47,946 nt of DNA from Clostridia bacterium DTU065 (GCA_001512545.1 LFSI01000020.1:1-47946), one strand, 5' to 3'. Counted from the stretch's first letter, positions 33,886-42,408 are shown. Made by a program: numbers and translations. Notes: generated by a model from the letters alone, not told the origin.

Positions 33886-35169
33886 GTGAAAAAGGTTGTT
33901 GTGTTGTTGCTGTGTTTAGTGATTAGCTTTTCTGCTCTTGCCAAGGAGAGGACCCTTACCATTTGGGCTGCTTGGGCATCCGAGTGGGTTAGGATCTTTC
34001 AGGAGATGACCGACCGCTACTTCACCCCCGAAACCGGTATTGAGGTAGAAATCATGCCTCTGCCCTGGGACAGCTTCGAGCAGAAGTTCCTGCTTGCAGC
34101 AGCAACTGGCGACGTTCCCGATGTAGGTCTGACAGGGGGGCTTGGACCTGCAGACCTCGGCGTCCGCGGGGCAGTTGTGGACCTAAAAGCTCGATTTGGC
34201 CAAGAGGTCGATGAGCTGACCAGCCAATTTTTCCCCGGACTAATGCGTTCTCTTACTTTCTACGACTCGGTTTTTGGCATGCCAATGATCTACGGCAGCT
34301 ACAATCTATTCTACCGCACAGACATACTAGAAGAACTAGGACTGGATATCCCCAACACCTGGGACGAAGTCCGCGCCATGATACCCAAACTCCAGGCAAA
34401 TGATACGAACTTCGCGGTGGCCTACGGCCACCAAAGCACTGCTGACTTCTCTATGTTCCTCTTCCAGCGAAACGGAGACTGGTATACGCCTGATCTGACC
34501 AAATCTGCGTTGGATACTCCTGAAGCAATCATGGCCTTCAGAGAGTTTACCGACCTCTTTACCAAGCAAAACATACCTAAAGAGATCCAGCCCTACTTCC
34601 AACCTTTTAGAACTGGCGACATCGCCATTCAAATCGGACCGACATTCGACTACGCTAACCTGCAGATCGCAGCTCCAGAGCTGAAGGGCAAGTGGGGAAT
34701 GTCCATGGTACCAGGAACGCCAAATGCAGACGGCGAGCTGAATAGAGCCGCTTACATTGGCACCATGGGAATCATGATCTTCGAAAAGAGCCGCGACATT
34801 CCAGGAGCTTGGGAGTGGGTCAAGTGGTTCATGAGCGAGGAAACTCAATCCCTGGTATCCAACGAGATCATGACTAGGATCCCCGGCGGTATGCTGTTTC
34901 CAGCAAACTACAACGCCCTCATGAAGATCAACATCCCTGAAGAACACCGTACTGTTTTGGTTAATCAGGGTATGGTGGGCAAAGCACCTTCTTATGCGCT
35001 TTCACCTGAGAGCGTGACCACCAGATTCATTTCAAACGCTCTCAGCGAAGTGGTACTCATGGATGCAGATCCAGAGGATGCCATACTCCGAGCTGCAAGA
35101 GACATGACGGCCGAACTTACCAGAAAACAGGCCGAATTCAAACGTTTCATCAGCAAGTTCCAGAACTAG
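33886..35169 (+). CDS. Sugar ABC transporter substrate-binding protein (family 1), copy 6
   Basis: A 427-residue exported binding protein; signal peptide residues 1-19 (ALA|K), no lipobox. It contains LTIWAAWASEW, ATGDVPDVGLTGGLG and WEWVKWFMSEE, and ends in ELTRKQAEFKRFI. The start is GTG 33886 with AAGGAGG seven bases upstream; the overlapping ATG two bases earlier meets a stop at once. It lies next to and divergent from the AraR-like regulator, so it is the copy with the clearest transcriptional control. A terminator follows. Confidence 0.93.
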   Translation: MKKVVVLLLCLVISFSALAKERTLTIWAAWASEWVRIFQEMTDRYFTPETGIEVEIMPLPWDSFEQKFLLAAATGDVPDVGLTGGLGPADLGVRGAVVDLKARFGQEVDELTSQFFPGLMRSLTFYDSVFGMPMIYGSYNLFYRTDILEELGLDIPNTWDEVRAMIPKLQANDTNFAVAYGHQSTADFSMFLFQRNGDWYTPDLTKSALDTPEAIMAFREFTDLFTKQNIPKEIQPYFQPFRTGDIAIQIGPTFDYANLQIAAPELKGKWGMSMVPGTPNADGELNRAAYIGTMGIMIFEKSRDIPGAWEWVKWFMSEETQSLVSNEIMTRIPGGMLFPANYNALMKINIPEEHRTVLVNQGMVGKAPSYALSPESVTTRFISNALSEVVLMDADPEDAILRAARDMTAELTRKQAEFKRFISKFQN

Positions 35170-35173
35170 ACCA

Positions 35174-35199
35174 GGGGCCCTTTGGGCCCCTTCTTAATT
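35174..35199 (+). terminator. Terminator of sugar-binding gene copy 6
   Basis: GGGGCCC (35174-35180), TTT loop, GGGCCCC (35184-35190), followed by a T-rich tail. Confidence 0.85.
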
Positions 35200-35220
35200 T
35201 GACTCATCCCTCATTCCGTT

Positions 35221-35236
35221 TCTCCTCTGCAGGAGA
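35221..35236. promoter_or_regulatory. Inverted repeat upstream of sugar-binding gene copy 7
   Basis: TCTCCT (35221-35226), CTGC, AGGAGA (35231-35236), 55 bases before the GTG start. Operator or leader hairpin; no further evidence. Confidence 0.35.
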
Positions 35237-35290
35237 TTTCCAAGATGTATTTAATAATAAAGTTGCCGAAAAACATAAGGGGGTATGCTC

Positions 35291-36577
35291 GTGAAAAGGA
35301 GTGTTCTCTGTTTCCTATTGATCCTTGCCCTGTCGTTTTGCCTTTCTGCAAAAACACTTGAGGTTTGGATTGTTGGCTGGACCAACGAAATGGCCAGAAT
35401 CGCAGAGGACTTGATAGCTGCTGAATACACTCCTAAGACCGGTGTTGAAGTCGACATCACTCCTATTGGCTGGGGCGATGGCAATAAAATCACCCTTGCT
35501 ATTATCTCCAACGATGCGCCGGATATCGTTACCGGCGGCGTGGAACTGGGCATCAGAGGTGCTCTTGTTGACCTGAGAAAGACCTTCGGCCAGGAGTTCG
35601 AAGAACTAGAAGCTACTCTCTTCCCTGCTATTACCCAGCAGCTGCATTTTGAAGGTACGAGATTCGGAATAACCCAGAACATCAGCGTCATGAACGCAGC
35701 CTACAGAGTTGACATTCTTGCAAACCACGGCATGGAGATCCCGGTTACTTGGGATGACGTCCTGAAGATGAGGCCGAAGCTCAATGCTAACGGCCACGAG
35801 CTGGCCTTCCACTACGGCAGTCCTGACTACGACTCCATCTGGGGTGCCTACACGCTGATCACCCAGCACGGAGGTAACTTCTTCCATAAGGACGGCTTCA
35901 CTTCTGCCATGGATATGCCAGAGTCCATACAAGGCTTCACAGCATATATCGAACTGTTTACCAAACACAACATGCCGCTGTCCACAGCCGGTGTTACTCA
36001 GTTTAGAACCGGCGAACTGGCCATGATTATCGACGGATACTGGATGTACACCAACTTGATCTACAGCGCTCCGGAGATTGCCGGTAAGTGGCAAGCCGGT
36101 CTAATCCCCGGAACCAGAAGACCGGACGGCACCATCAACCACGGTACCTTTACCGGCGGAACGCACTTTGCCATACCGACTACCACCAAAGACAAACAAG
36201 CTGCTTGGGATTTCATCAAATGGTTCCTGTCTGCAGAAACCCAGCGAAAGTTCACCGATGCCATCATCATTGGCATACCAGGTTCCTTGATGGTTCCAAG
36301 CTCGATGGAAGCTCTGTACACCTTGGAAGGTCTGCCCAGAGAGATTGCCCACGTCATCCATGAACAGATCGACCAGTCCGCCGCAGTGCCTTATGCACCA
36401 ACGGCTGGTGTTCTCTACCGCTTTGTGAACTTTGCCATCCAGTCCTGCATCCAAACCGGTGCAGATCCTGCAGAAGAAGCTAAAAAAGCTGCAGAGGAAA
36501 TGAACCGAGAAATGGACCGCAGAAAGGTCGAGTACAAGCGTTTCCTGGATCAGCTGGCAAAAGAATACTCTAGTTAA
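35291..36577 (+). CDS. Sugar ABC transporter substrate-binding protein (family 1), copy 7
   Basis: A 428-residue exported binding protein; signal peptide residues 1-20 (LSA|K). GTG 35291 is favoured over ATG 35285 because AAGGGGG then lies seven bases upstream rather than one. It carries ISNDAPDIVTGGVELGIRG, TQHGGNFFHKDGFTSAMD and WDFIKWFLSAE, and the tail EMDRRKVEYKRFL. It is highly similar to copies 8 and 9 at 39617 and 40979, from which it is separated by an oppositely oriented chemoreceptor gene. Confidence 0.92.
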   Translation: MKRSVLCFLLILALSFCLSAKTLEVWIVGWTNEMARIAEDLIAAEYTPKTGVEVDITPIGWGDGNKITLAIISNDAPDIVTGGVELGIRGALVDLRKTFGQEFEELEATLFPAITQQLHFEGTRFGITQNISVMNAAYRVDILANHGMEIPVTWDDVLKMRPKLNANGHELAFHYGSPDYDSIWGAYTLITQHGGNFFHKDGFTSAMDMPESIQGFTAYIELFTKHNMPLSTAGVTQFRTGELAMIIDGYWMYTNLIYSAPEIAGKWQAGLIPGTRRPDGTINHGTFTGGTHFAIPTTTKDKQAAWDFIKWFLSAETQRKFTDAIIIGIPGSLMVPSSMEALYTLEGLPREIAHVIHEQIDQSAAVPYAPTAGVLYRFVNFAIQSCIQTGADPAEEAKKAAEEMNREMDRRKVEYKRFLDQLAKEYSS

Positions 36578-36592
36578 AAAGCAATCCAACGA

Positions 36593-36636
36593 AACAAGCT
36601 GCAGGTCGCCACTTGGCGTTCCTGCAGCTTGTTTCT
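36593..36636. terminator. Bidirectional terminator between copy 7 and the chemoreceptor gene
   Basis: AACAAGCTGCAGG (36593-36605) pairs with CCTGCAGCTTGTT (36621-36633), 13 perfect pairs, with an inner GCC/GGC pairing. Confidence 0.88.
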
Positions 36637-36644
36637 ATACACAC

Positions 36645-36670
36645 GCTCCCTGTAAAAAGGGGGCTTTTTT
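36645..36670 (+). terminator. Second terminator downstream of copy 7
   Basis: GCTCCC (36645-36650) pairs with GGGGGC (36659-36664) with one G-T pair, followed by six T. Confidence 0.65.
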
Positions 36671-36712
36671 CTTTTTTCACGTGGGTTTCTACACCAAAGA
36701 CTTTTCTGCAGT

Positions 36713-38929
36713 TTACTCCTCTTGTTCTAGGACTGAGTTGGTCTTGAAGTTCGCTACGATGCTTCCTAAGTTCTCGGCAATAGACCTCAAAGCATCGGCT
36801 TGTGCGAACACCTCTTCAGAGCTTGCGCTCTGCTCTTCTGCCGAAGCTGCGACTTCCTCGCTGCTTGCAGCGTTTTCTTCGCTAACTGCAGCAACCGCTT
36901 CGATAAGTCTGAAGACTTCCGAGCTGTCTGCACTCATCTGCTCTGCAGCAGAACTGTTTTCCTGGGAAATGGCAATGATGCTCATCATCGCCTCTTCCAC
37001 TTCCTTACTCTTTGTCATGAGTTCGGCGTTAGTGTTTGCCACACCGTCCAAGGCGATGCCCGATTCGGTGGCTGAACTGACTATGCTGCTGAGCGAGGCT
37101 TGAGCTTTATTAGCAAGCTCGCTGCCTTTGTTGATGAGCTCTGTACTTTTGGTGATGTTCACCACAGTATCGCCGATGGTTTTAATAAGCTGCTGAATGA
37201 TGGCACCGATTTCATTGGACGAGTTTCTCACTCGATCTGAGAGAGTTCTTACCTCATCTGCAACAACGGCAAATCCCCTACCGTGCTCGCCGGCCCTTGC
37301 AGCCTCGATTGCAGCATTTAGAGCCAGGAGGTTGGTTTGGTCAGCTACATCGTTGATAACTCTAACAATCTCACCGATCTGTTGGGAACCCTGCTCGAGA
37401 AGAGTGGAGTTTTGCAGAGTTTCGTCGATTTCGTTTTGCACCTCGGCCATGTTCTCCACAACCAAGTTAACGATTTCCAGTCCTCTTTTTGCCTGTTTGA
37501 CGTTATCTTTTTCCTTAACGGTGATTTCATCTACAGCTTTTACAGTGCCGTTTAGCATCTCGATCATAGATTGAGTCAGGTTCACCACATTGTCGATTTG
37601 AACCGCCTGCGATCTAGCTCCAGCAGCTATCTGCTCGATAGCGGAAACCAGCTGATGCATGGCTTCCTGACCACGGTGGATATCCTGGCTTTGGTTTTGA
37701 GAACCTTCTGCAACCTGACCGATGACCATGGCGATCTGTTCGTTGGTCTTTGCCTGCTGTTCAGTGGCTAGAGCCAGTTCCTTTGTCCCCCGGAGAACTT
37801 CCTGAGCAGATTGCTGTACCTGGCCAATGATGTTGGCAAGGGTATCCAAAAAGTCGTTAAACGTCGAAGCGAGCATGCCCACTTCGTCGTTGTTCTTCAC
37901 TTCAAGCCTTCTTGTGAGGTCTCCCCTTCCTGAGGCGATCTCTCTTAGTTGTCGTACCATCATAGAGAGGGGGCGCACCAAATGCCTTACAAGCGGAACC
38001 ATGATTGCCGCAGAACCCACAAGGATGATGGCGGATGTTATGACGGTCTGCGTAATCGCTTGGCGCATCGGACGGTTTAGTTCAAGCTTAGGCAAGCAAG
38101 TTGCCACAGACCATCCTGTCAGATTGATCGGACTGTAGTAGACCAGATACTCCACGCCGTCAATCTCAATCTCGCCTTTGCCAGACTTCCTTTGAACCAT
38201 GTTCGCAGCAACTTCTCCGTGTGTACCCATGTAAGCAGTTGCATCGTCCAGCAGCTTGCTCTCATCTGGATGATAGAGCACAAAACCTGAGCTGTCGAGC
38301 ACCATAACGTAGCCGTTGCTGCCTACAGTTATGCTCTGCATTATGTCGTGGAAATCAGCAAGCGATACGTCTACGGCAAGCACCCCAGCCAACTGTCCCG
38401 ACTGGTTTCTTACCGGCGTAGAGATGGTAAAAGCAAGTGAATCAGACCCCAACACCTTTTGCGGTGTTGTGAAGATGGTCCTTTGTTCGAAAATGGTATC
38501 CAGCAACCAATCCTGTTCTTTAGCACCAAAAGCATCGGCACTAGTGTCAACATAAACCCTATCCCCCGTTCTCGAAAGAATCAGGGATGTCGAATCCATA
38601 GCATTGACCAAGTAAAACCTGGTAATGTCGGAGTTTGATTCCATGAGGGTAAGTGCTGGATCGATAACGTGATCGTACTGAAAACTCTGTACTGCCAAAG
38701 TGGTAGCAAGGGTCTCTACCAGTGCGGTTTTAGGCAACAGAATGGTTTCAATCTCAGCATTTACAAAGGAAGCTGTACTCAAAGCATCTTTGTGTAGGAG
38801 ATCCGTGATATTGCTTGTGAGGCTTCGCACGCTGAAAAAGGCGCCTAAAGCCACAGCTAAAAGAACGATAACTGCGTTCATCAAAGCGATTTTCGTGGTG
38901 AGTTTCGTGCTGGAAAGGCCTTTCTTCAT
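36713..38929 (-). CDS. Methyl-accepting chemotaxis protein with extracytoplasmic Cache sensor
   Basis: A 738-residue chemoreceptor. Order: membrane helix 1 (about residues 11-33), a double-Cache ligand-binding domain (about 35-280, with [12 protein letters not shown]), membrane helix 2 (about 292-313), HAMP domain (about 315-365), and a long methylation and signalling coiled coil. The coiled-coil tip shows [19 protein letters not shown], the CheA/CheW contact. There is no C-terminal CheR-tethering pentapeptide. ATG 38929 is chosen over GTG 38938, which sits inside the AGGAAGG ribosome binding site. It lies between sugar-binding paralogues, so the ligand may be a sugar or sugar-loaded binding protein; that is inference. 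Confidence 0.95.
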   Translation of the reverse strand: MKKGLSSTKLTTKIALMNAVIVLLAVALGAFFSVRSLTSNITDLLHKDALSTASFVNAEIETILLPKTALVETLATTLAVQSFQYDHVIDPALTLMESNSDITRFYLVNAMDSTSLILSRTGDRVYVDTSADAFGAKEQDWLLDTIFEQRTIFTTPQKVLGSDSLAFTISTPVRNQSGQLAGVLAVDVSLADFHDIMQSITVGSNGYVMVLDSSGFVLYHPDESKLLDDATAYMGTHGEVAANMVQRKSGKGEIEIDGVEYLVYYSPINLTGWSVATCLPKLELNRPMRQAITQTVITSAIILVGSAAIMVPLVRHLVRPLSMMVRQLREIASGRGDLTRRLEVKNNDEVGMLASTFNDFLDTLANIIGQVQQSAQEVLRGTKELALATEQQAKTNEQIAMVIGQVAEGSQNQSQDIHRGQEAMHQLVSAIEQIAAGARSQAVQIDNVVNLTQSMIEMLNGTVKAVDEITVKEKDNVKQAKRGLEIVNLVVENMAEVQNEIDETLQNSTLLEQGSQQIGEIVRVINDVADQTNLLALNAAIEAARAGEHGRGFAVVADEVRTLSDRVRNSSNEIGAIIQQLIKTIGDTVVNITKSTELINKGSELANKAQASLSSIVSSATESGIALDGVANTNAELMTKSKEVEEAMMSIIAISQENSSAAEQMSADSSEVFRLIEAVAAVSEENAASSEEVAASAEEQSASSEEVFAQADALRSIAENLGSIVANFKTNSVLEQEE

Positions 38930-38973
38930 TCGCTTCACCTTCCTGGTTTATTTGGTTGTATGAAGGTTTTCGA

Positions 38974-39004
38974 ATATCGGTACCGCCCCCCCCCGGTGCT
39001 TTTA
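38974..39004 (-). promoter_or_regulatory. Sigma-28-like promoter with G9 spacer tract before the chemoreceptor gene
   Basis: On the minus strand TAAA (39004-39001) and ACCGATAT (38981-38974) resemble the flagellar sigma-28 elements TAAA and GCCGATAA. The spacer is 19 bases instead of 15 and contains nine consecutive G (38994-38986). The start codon is 45 bases downstream. Confidence 0.5.
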
Positions 39005-39148
39005 TCCGTGCAGCAGACAGGAAAACCTCAGATGCCCTGTTCCTTGCAAAACGAGGCAAGTCGGTGAACCAGCCTTTAGAACGCTCATCTAGGTACATGA
39101 TCAACACTCAGGTGAAGACCCTGGAAAAATAAGGTAGTCAGGGTCAAC

Positions 39149-39345
39149 AAAAAAAAGACCGCGACTTCGATCTTCTTCCCCCGGTCTCCGATCACGCTTA
39201 TGCTTCGCCATGTCTTGCGGGCAAAAGCACATATACCTCAACCTCAAGTATATGGCGCTTGTTAATGCCAGTGCAAACACATTGAAGCGTTGAATGTTCA
39301 TGAAGGTGGTTTGGATAAAGCGGATGAGAAGATATGAAAACCTCC
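39149..39345 (-). ncRNA. Candidate small RNA unit between chemoreceptor and sugar-binding genes
   Basis: Minus-strand elements in the right order: TTGAAC (39381-39376), 18-base spacer, GATAAT (39357-39352); then the hairpin at 39225-39260; then AGACCG/CGGTCT (39187-39182 with 39161-39156) followed by eight T (39156-39149). Length would be about 195 bases. No homologue recognised. Confidence 0.3.
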
Positions 39346-39562
39346 AGAGTAATTATCGCACATTTTCCGCAACATGTTCAAAAGGCTCCAACTCCCTGTA
39401 CTATTCATAAATGACGGATAGAGGAGCATATGTCCAAAAATCTGTGCAGATGCGCAGAATCTAACGTTGTTTTGCTTTGGCGCGTCGATGCATCAGCACC
39501 CGCTCTCTCTTCTACGTTAATGATCAATCAAAAATCAAAATTGTTTCAGTGTGACAGGAAAA

Positions 39563-39590
39563 TTGGCAAAAACATCCAACCTTTTATAAG
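39563..39590 (+). promoter_or_regulatory. Promoter of sugar-binding gene copy 8
   Basis: TTGGCA (39563-39568), 16-base spacer, TATAAG (39585-39590), 27 bases before the GTG start. Confidence 0.6.
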
Positions 39591-39616
39591 TAATTACATA
39601 TTTTAGGAGGGGTTTT

Positions 39617-40897
39617 GTGAGAAAAAGGGGTTTAGTTTTGCTTTTGGTTCTATCTCTACTATCGGTCGCAGCCTTTGCCAAGACGTTAGAAGTCTGGATC
39701 GTAGGCATGACCAATGAACAGGCACGTATTGCAGAAGACATCATTGCCACAGATTACACGCCGATAACAGGGGTGGAGGTGAACATCACTCCCATTGCCT
39801 GGGCTGATCAAAACAAGATCACCTTGGCTATCATCTCCAATGACGCACCGGACATCGTTACCGGTGGTGTAGAACTTGGAGTAAGGGGTTCTTTGATCGA
39901 CCTAAGAAAAACCTTCGGCGATGAGTATGAAGAGCTGGAAGCTAGACTCTTCCCAGCGATTACTCAACAGACGCATTTTGCTGGGACGAGATTTGCCATC
40001 CCGCAAAGCATCAGCCTTATGAATGCCGTATACCGCGTAGACCTCCTTGCTGAAATGGGCATGGAGATTCCGGTGACTTGGGACGACGTCAGACAGATGC
40101 GGCCTAAGCTGAACGCCAATGGTATGGACATGGTCTTCCACTACGGCAGCCCAGACTACTCCGGTCTTTGGGGTGCCTATACGCTGATCACTCAGCATGG
40201 AGGCAATTTCTACAAAACCGACGGCTTCACATCGGCTATGGATGAGCCGGAGTCTATCAGAGGCTTCACCGAATACATCGAGCTCTACACGGTGCACGGC
40301 ATGCCTCAGTCTGTTACCGGCATCACCCAATTTAGGTCCGGCGAACTGGTGATGATGATCGACGGCTACTGGGCTTACACAAACCTTTTGAACAGTGCTC
40401 CAGAGATCGCTGGTAAGTGGGAAGCTGCTTTGATTCCCGGCACACTGAGAGCCGACGGCACCATCAACCACGGTACGTTTACCGGAGGCACTCATCTCTC
40501 TATTCCCGTGACCACGAAGGATAAGCAAGCAGCTTGGGACTTCATCAAGTGGTTCCTGTCAGATGACGTTCAGAGGAAGTTTGTGGACTCCATCATTACC
40601 AGAATTCCAGGTTCCATGATGATCCCAAGTTCTATGGACGCGCTCTACAATCTTCAAGGCCTGCCTGGCAATATCGCAAGAGTGATCCACGCTCAGATTA
40701 ACGAGTCAGTTCCAGTTCCCTACGTTCCTACTGCAAGCGTGCTTCACAGATATATTAACTTTGCCATTCAAGCCTGTCTCCAGCAAGGAGCCGATCCTAG
40801 AGAAGAAGCCATCAAAGCCGCTCAGGAAATGAACAAAGAAATGGATCGAAGGAGACTTGAATACAAGCGCTTCTTAGATCAACTGGGAAGCAGTTGA
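39617..40897 (+). CDS. Sugar ABC transporter substrate-binding protein (family 1), copy 8
   Basis: A 426-residue exported binding protein; signal peptide residues 1-21 (AFA|K), no lipobox. It includes IISNDAPDIVTGGVELGVRG, GAYTLITQHGGNFYKTDGF and WDFIKWFLSDD, and the tail EMDRRRLEYKRFL. It is nearly the same protein as copy 9 immediately downstream, with long identical blocks, so they are a recent tandem duplication. The start is GTG 39617 with AGGAGGGG upstream. A terminator hairpin separates it from copy 9. Confidence 0.93.
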   Translation: MRKRGLVLLLVLSLLSVAAFAKTLEVWIVGMTNEQARIAEDIIATDYTPITGVEVNITPIAWADQNKITLAIISNDAPDIVTGGVELGVRGSLIDLRKTFGDEYEELEARLFPAITQQTHFAGTRFAIPQSISLMNAVYRVDLLAEMGMEIPVTWDDVRQMRPKLNANGMDMVFHYGSPDYSGLWGAYTLITQHGGNFYKTDGFTSAMDEPESIRGFTEYIELYTVHGMPQSVTGITQFRSGELVMMIDGYWAYTNLLNSAPEIAGKWEAALIPGTLRADGTINHGTFTGGTHLSIPVTTKDKQAAWDFIKWFLSDDVQRKFVDSIITRIPGSMMIPSSMDALYNLQGLPGNIARVIHAQINESVPVPYVPTASVLHRYINFAIQACLQQGADPREEAIKAAQEMNKEMDRRRLEYKRFLDQLGSS

Positions 40898-40907
40898 ACT
40901 TGACAGG

Positions 40908-40932
40908 AGAGACCGCTTCGCGGTCTCTTTTT
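40908..40932 (+). terminator. Terminator between sugar-binding copies 8 and 9
   Basis: AGAGACCG (40908-40915), CTTCG loop, CGGTCTCT (40921-40928), followed by T residues. Confidence 0.92.
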
Positions 40933-40978
40933 GTAGTGTTCGTCTTTTTTTGGCAACAAACACTGTAGGAGGGTGTAT

Positions 40979-42262
40979 ATGAAAAGGGCGTTTTTAACCT
41001 GCATTTTACTTATATCCATTCTGTCAACAGCGTCTCTCGCAAAAACTCTGGAGATCTGGATTACAGGTTGGACCAATGAGTTTGCCAGTATTGCAGAAGA
41101 CCTGGTTGCTACTGAGTACACTCCCAAAACCGGAGTGGACGTTAACATCACTCCCGTCGGGTGGCAGGACGGAAATAAAATCACCTTGGCCATTATTTCC
41201 AATGACGCACCAGATATCGTTACTGCCGGTGTAGAACTGGGCGTGAGAGGGTCTCTAATCGACCTTAGAGAGACTTTTGGCCAGGAGTTCGAAGAGTTGG
41301 AAGCCAGACTCTTCCCAGCGATCACCCAACAAACCCATTTCGCCGGTACGAGATTCGCAATCCCGCAGAACATCAGTCTAATGAATGCTGTCTACCGAAC
41401 CGACCTGCTTGCAGAGATGGGCATGGAGATTCCGGTGACCTGGGACGACGTTAAACAGATGAGACCTAAACTAAATGCCAATGGTATGGAAATGGCGTTT
41501 CATTACGGCAGCCCTGATTACGGAGGACTGTGGGGAGCCTACACTTTGATCACCCAGCACGGAGGCAACTTCTACAAAACCGATGGTTTCACGTCAGCTA
41601 TGGATGAGACCGAGTCCATCAGGGGTTTTACCGAGTACATCGAGCTTTATACGGTTCACGGGATGCCTCAGTCCGTTACAGGTATCACCCAGTTTAGATC
41701 AGGCGAACTAGCGATGATGATCGAGGGTTACTGGACCTATACCAACCTTCTAGCCAGTGCTCCGGAGATTGCAGGCAAATGGGAAGCCGCTTTGATTCCC
41801 GGCACCAAAAGACCTGACGGCACCATCAACCACGGCACCTTCACCGGAGGTACCCATTTCGCCATTCCAGTGACCACCAAGGACAAGCAGGCAGCGTGGG
41901 ATTTCATTAAATGGTTCCTCTCCGACGAAATCCAGAAGAAGTTTGTTGATTCGATTATCACCAGACTTCCCGGTTCCTTAATGATTCCCAGCTCCATGGA
42001 AGCACTGTACAACCTAGATGGTCTCCCAGGAAACATCGCAAAAGTGATCCACGAGCAGATCAATGAGTCGGTTCCTGTTCCCTACGTTCCAACTGCAAGT
42101 GTTCTTCACAGATACGTGAACTTCGCTATTCAAGCTTGCCTCCAGCAGGGTGCCGATCCCAGAGAAGAAGCTATCAAAGCTGCTCGGGAAATGAACCGGG
42201 AAATGGATCGGAGACGGCTGGAATACAAGCGTTTCCTGGATCAACTAGGATACGATAGCTGA
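40979..42262 (+). CDS. Sugar ABC transporter substrate-binding protein (family 1), copy 9
   Basis: A 427-residue exported binding protein; signal peptide residues 1-21 (SLA|K). It has IISNDAPDIVTAGVELGVRG and the tail EMDRRRLEYKRFL. It differs from copy 8 mainly in the first 60 mature residues (ITGWTNEFASIAEDL versus IVGMTNEQARIAEDI), which could tune ligand choice. ATG 40979 with AGGAGG six bases upstream is better than the in-frame GTG at 40973. Only 82 bases separate it from copy 8, and these include a terminator. Confidence 0.93.
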   Translation: MKRAFLTCILLISILSTASLAKTLEIWITGWTNEFASIAEDLVATEYTPKTGVDVNITPVGWQDGNKITLAIISNDAPDIVTAGVELGVRGSLIDLRETFGQEFEELEARLFPAITQQTHFAGTRFAIPQNISLMNAVYRTDLLAEMGMEIPVTWDDVKQMRPKLNANGMEMAFHYGSPDYGGLWGAYTLITQHGGNFYKTDGFTSAMDETESIRGFTEYIELYTVHGMPQSVTGITQFRSGELAMMIEGYWTYTNLLASAPEIAGKWEAALIPGTKRPDGTINHGTFTGGTHFAIPVTTKDKQAAWDFIKWFLSDEIQKKFVDSIITRLPGSLMIPSSMEALYNLDGLPGNIAKVIHEQINESVPVPYVPTASVLHRYVNFAIQACLQQGADPREEAIKAAREMNREMDRRRLEYKRFLDQLGYDS

Positions 42263-42350
42263 GAAGAAGGCGCCATTTCGTCTCTCATTCTCACGCACGC
42301 GTTCCAGGTTCGAACTCCAGTTGGTTTACACTACCTATGTGAACTGCAAA

Positions 42351-42381
42351 AAAGCCGCTGCACAGTTGCAGCGGCTTTTTT
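42351..42381. terminator. Bidirectional terminator between copy 9 and the anchored binding-protein-like gene
   Basis: AAAGCCGCTGCA (42351-42362), CAGT loop, TGCAGCGGCTTT (42367-42378): twelve pairs, T runs on both strands. Confidence 0.94.
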
Positions 42382-42408
42382 GGCAGTACACAGGGCGTTT
42401 TCGGACGC

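Larger units (their letters stand above)
38940..39616. other. Long intergenic region upstream of chemoreceptor and sugar-binding genes
   Basis: About 680 bases without a credible protein gene. It holds the chemoreceptor promoter with its G tract (38974-39004) and a possible minus-strand small RNA unit (39149-39381). It also has a strong hairpin CATATAC/GTATATG (39230-39236 / 39248-39254) and the promoter of the 39617 gene. The stretch 39382-39540 shows nothing I can interpret. Confidence 0.6.

Noticed and set aside
34336-34947. 203-codon minus-strand open frame inside sugar-binding copy 6
   Set aside because: Shadow of a strongly supported gene; no ribosome binding site or recognisable protein. 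Similar antisense frames in the other copies (for example 39902-40528) were discarded for the same reason.
38754-39107. 117-codon minus-strand open frame overlapping the chemoreceptor start
   Set aside because: It reads through the G9 promoter tract and then out of frame into the well-supported chemoreceptor gene; no ribosome binding site.
38940-39110. Cyclic-di-GMP riboswitch in the chemoreceptor leader
   Set aside because: Chemoreceptor leaders often have one, but the conserved GEMM core could not be found, and the likely start site leaves a leader of only about 40 bases.
39101-39301. 66-codon minus-strand open frame in the long intergenic region
   Set aside because: No ribosome binding site before its ATG, no family resemblance, and it crosses a terminator-like stem with eight T.
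42300-42330. GGTTCGAACTCC, resembling a tRNA T loop
   Set aside because: The flanking five-base arms do not pair and no acceptor, D or anticodon arm can be drawn; the match is the TTCGAA palindrome alone.
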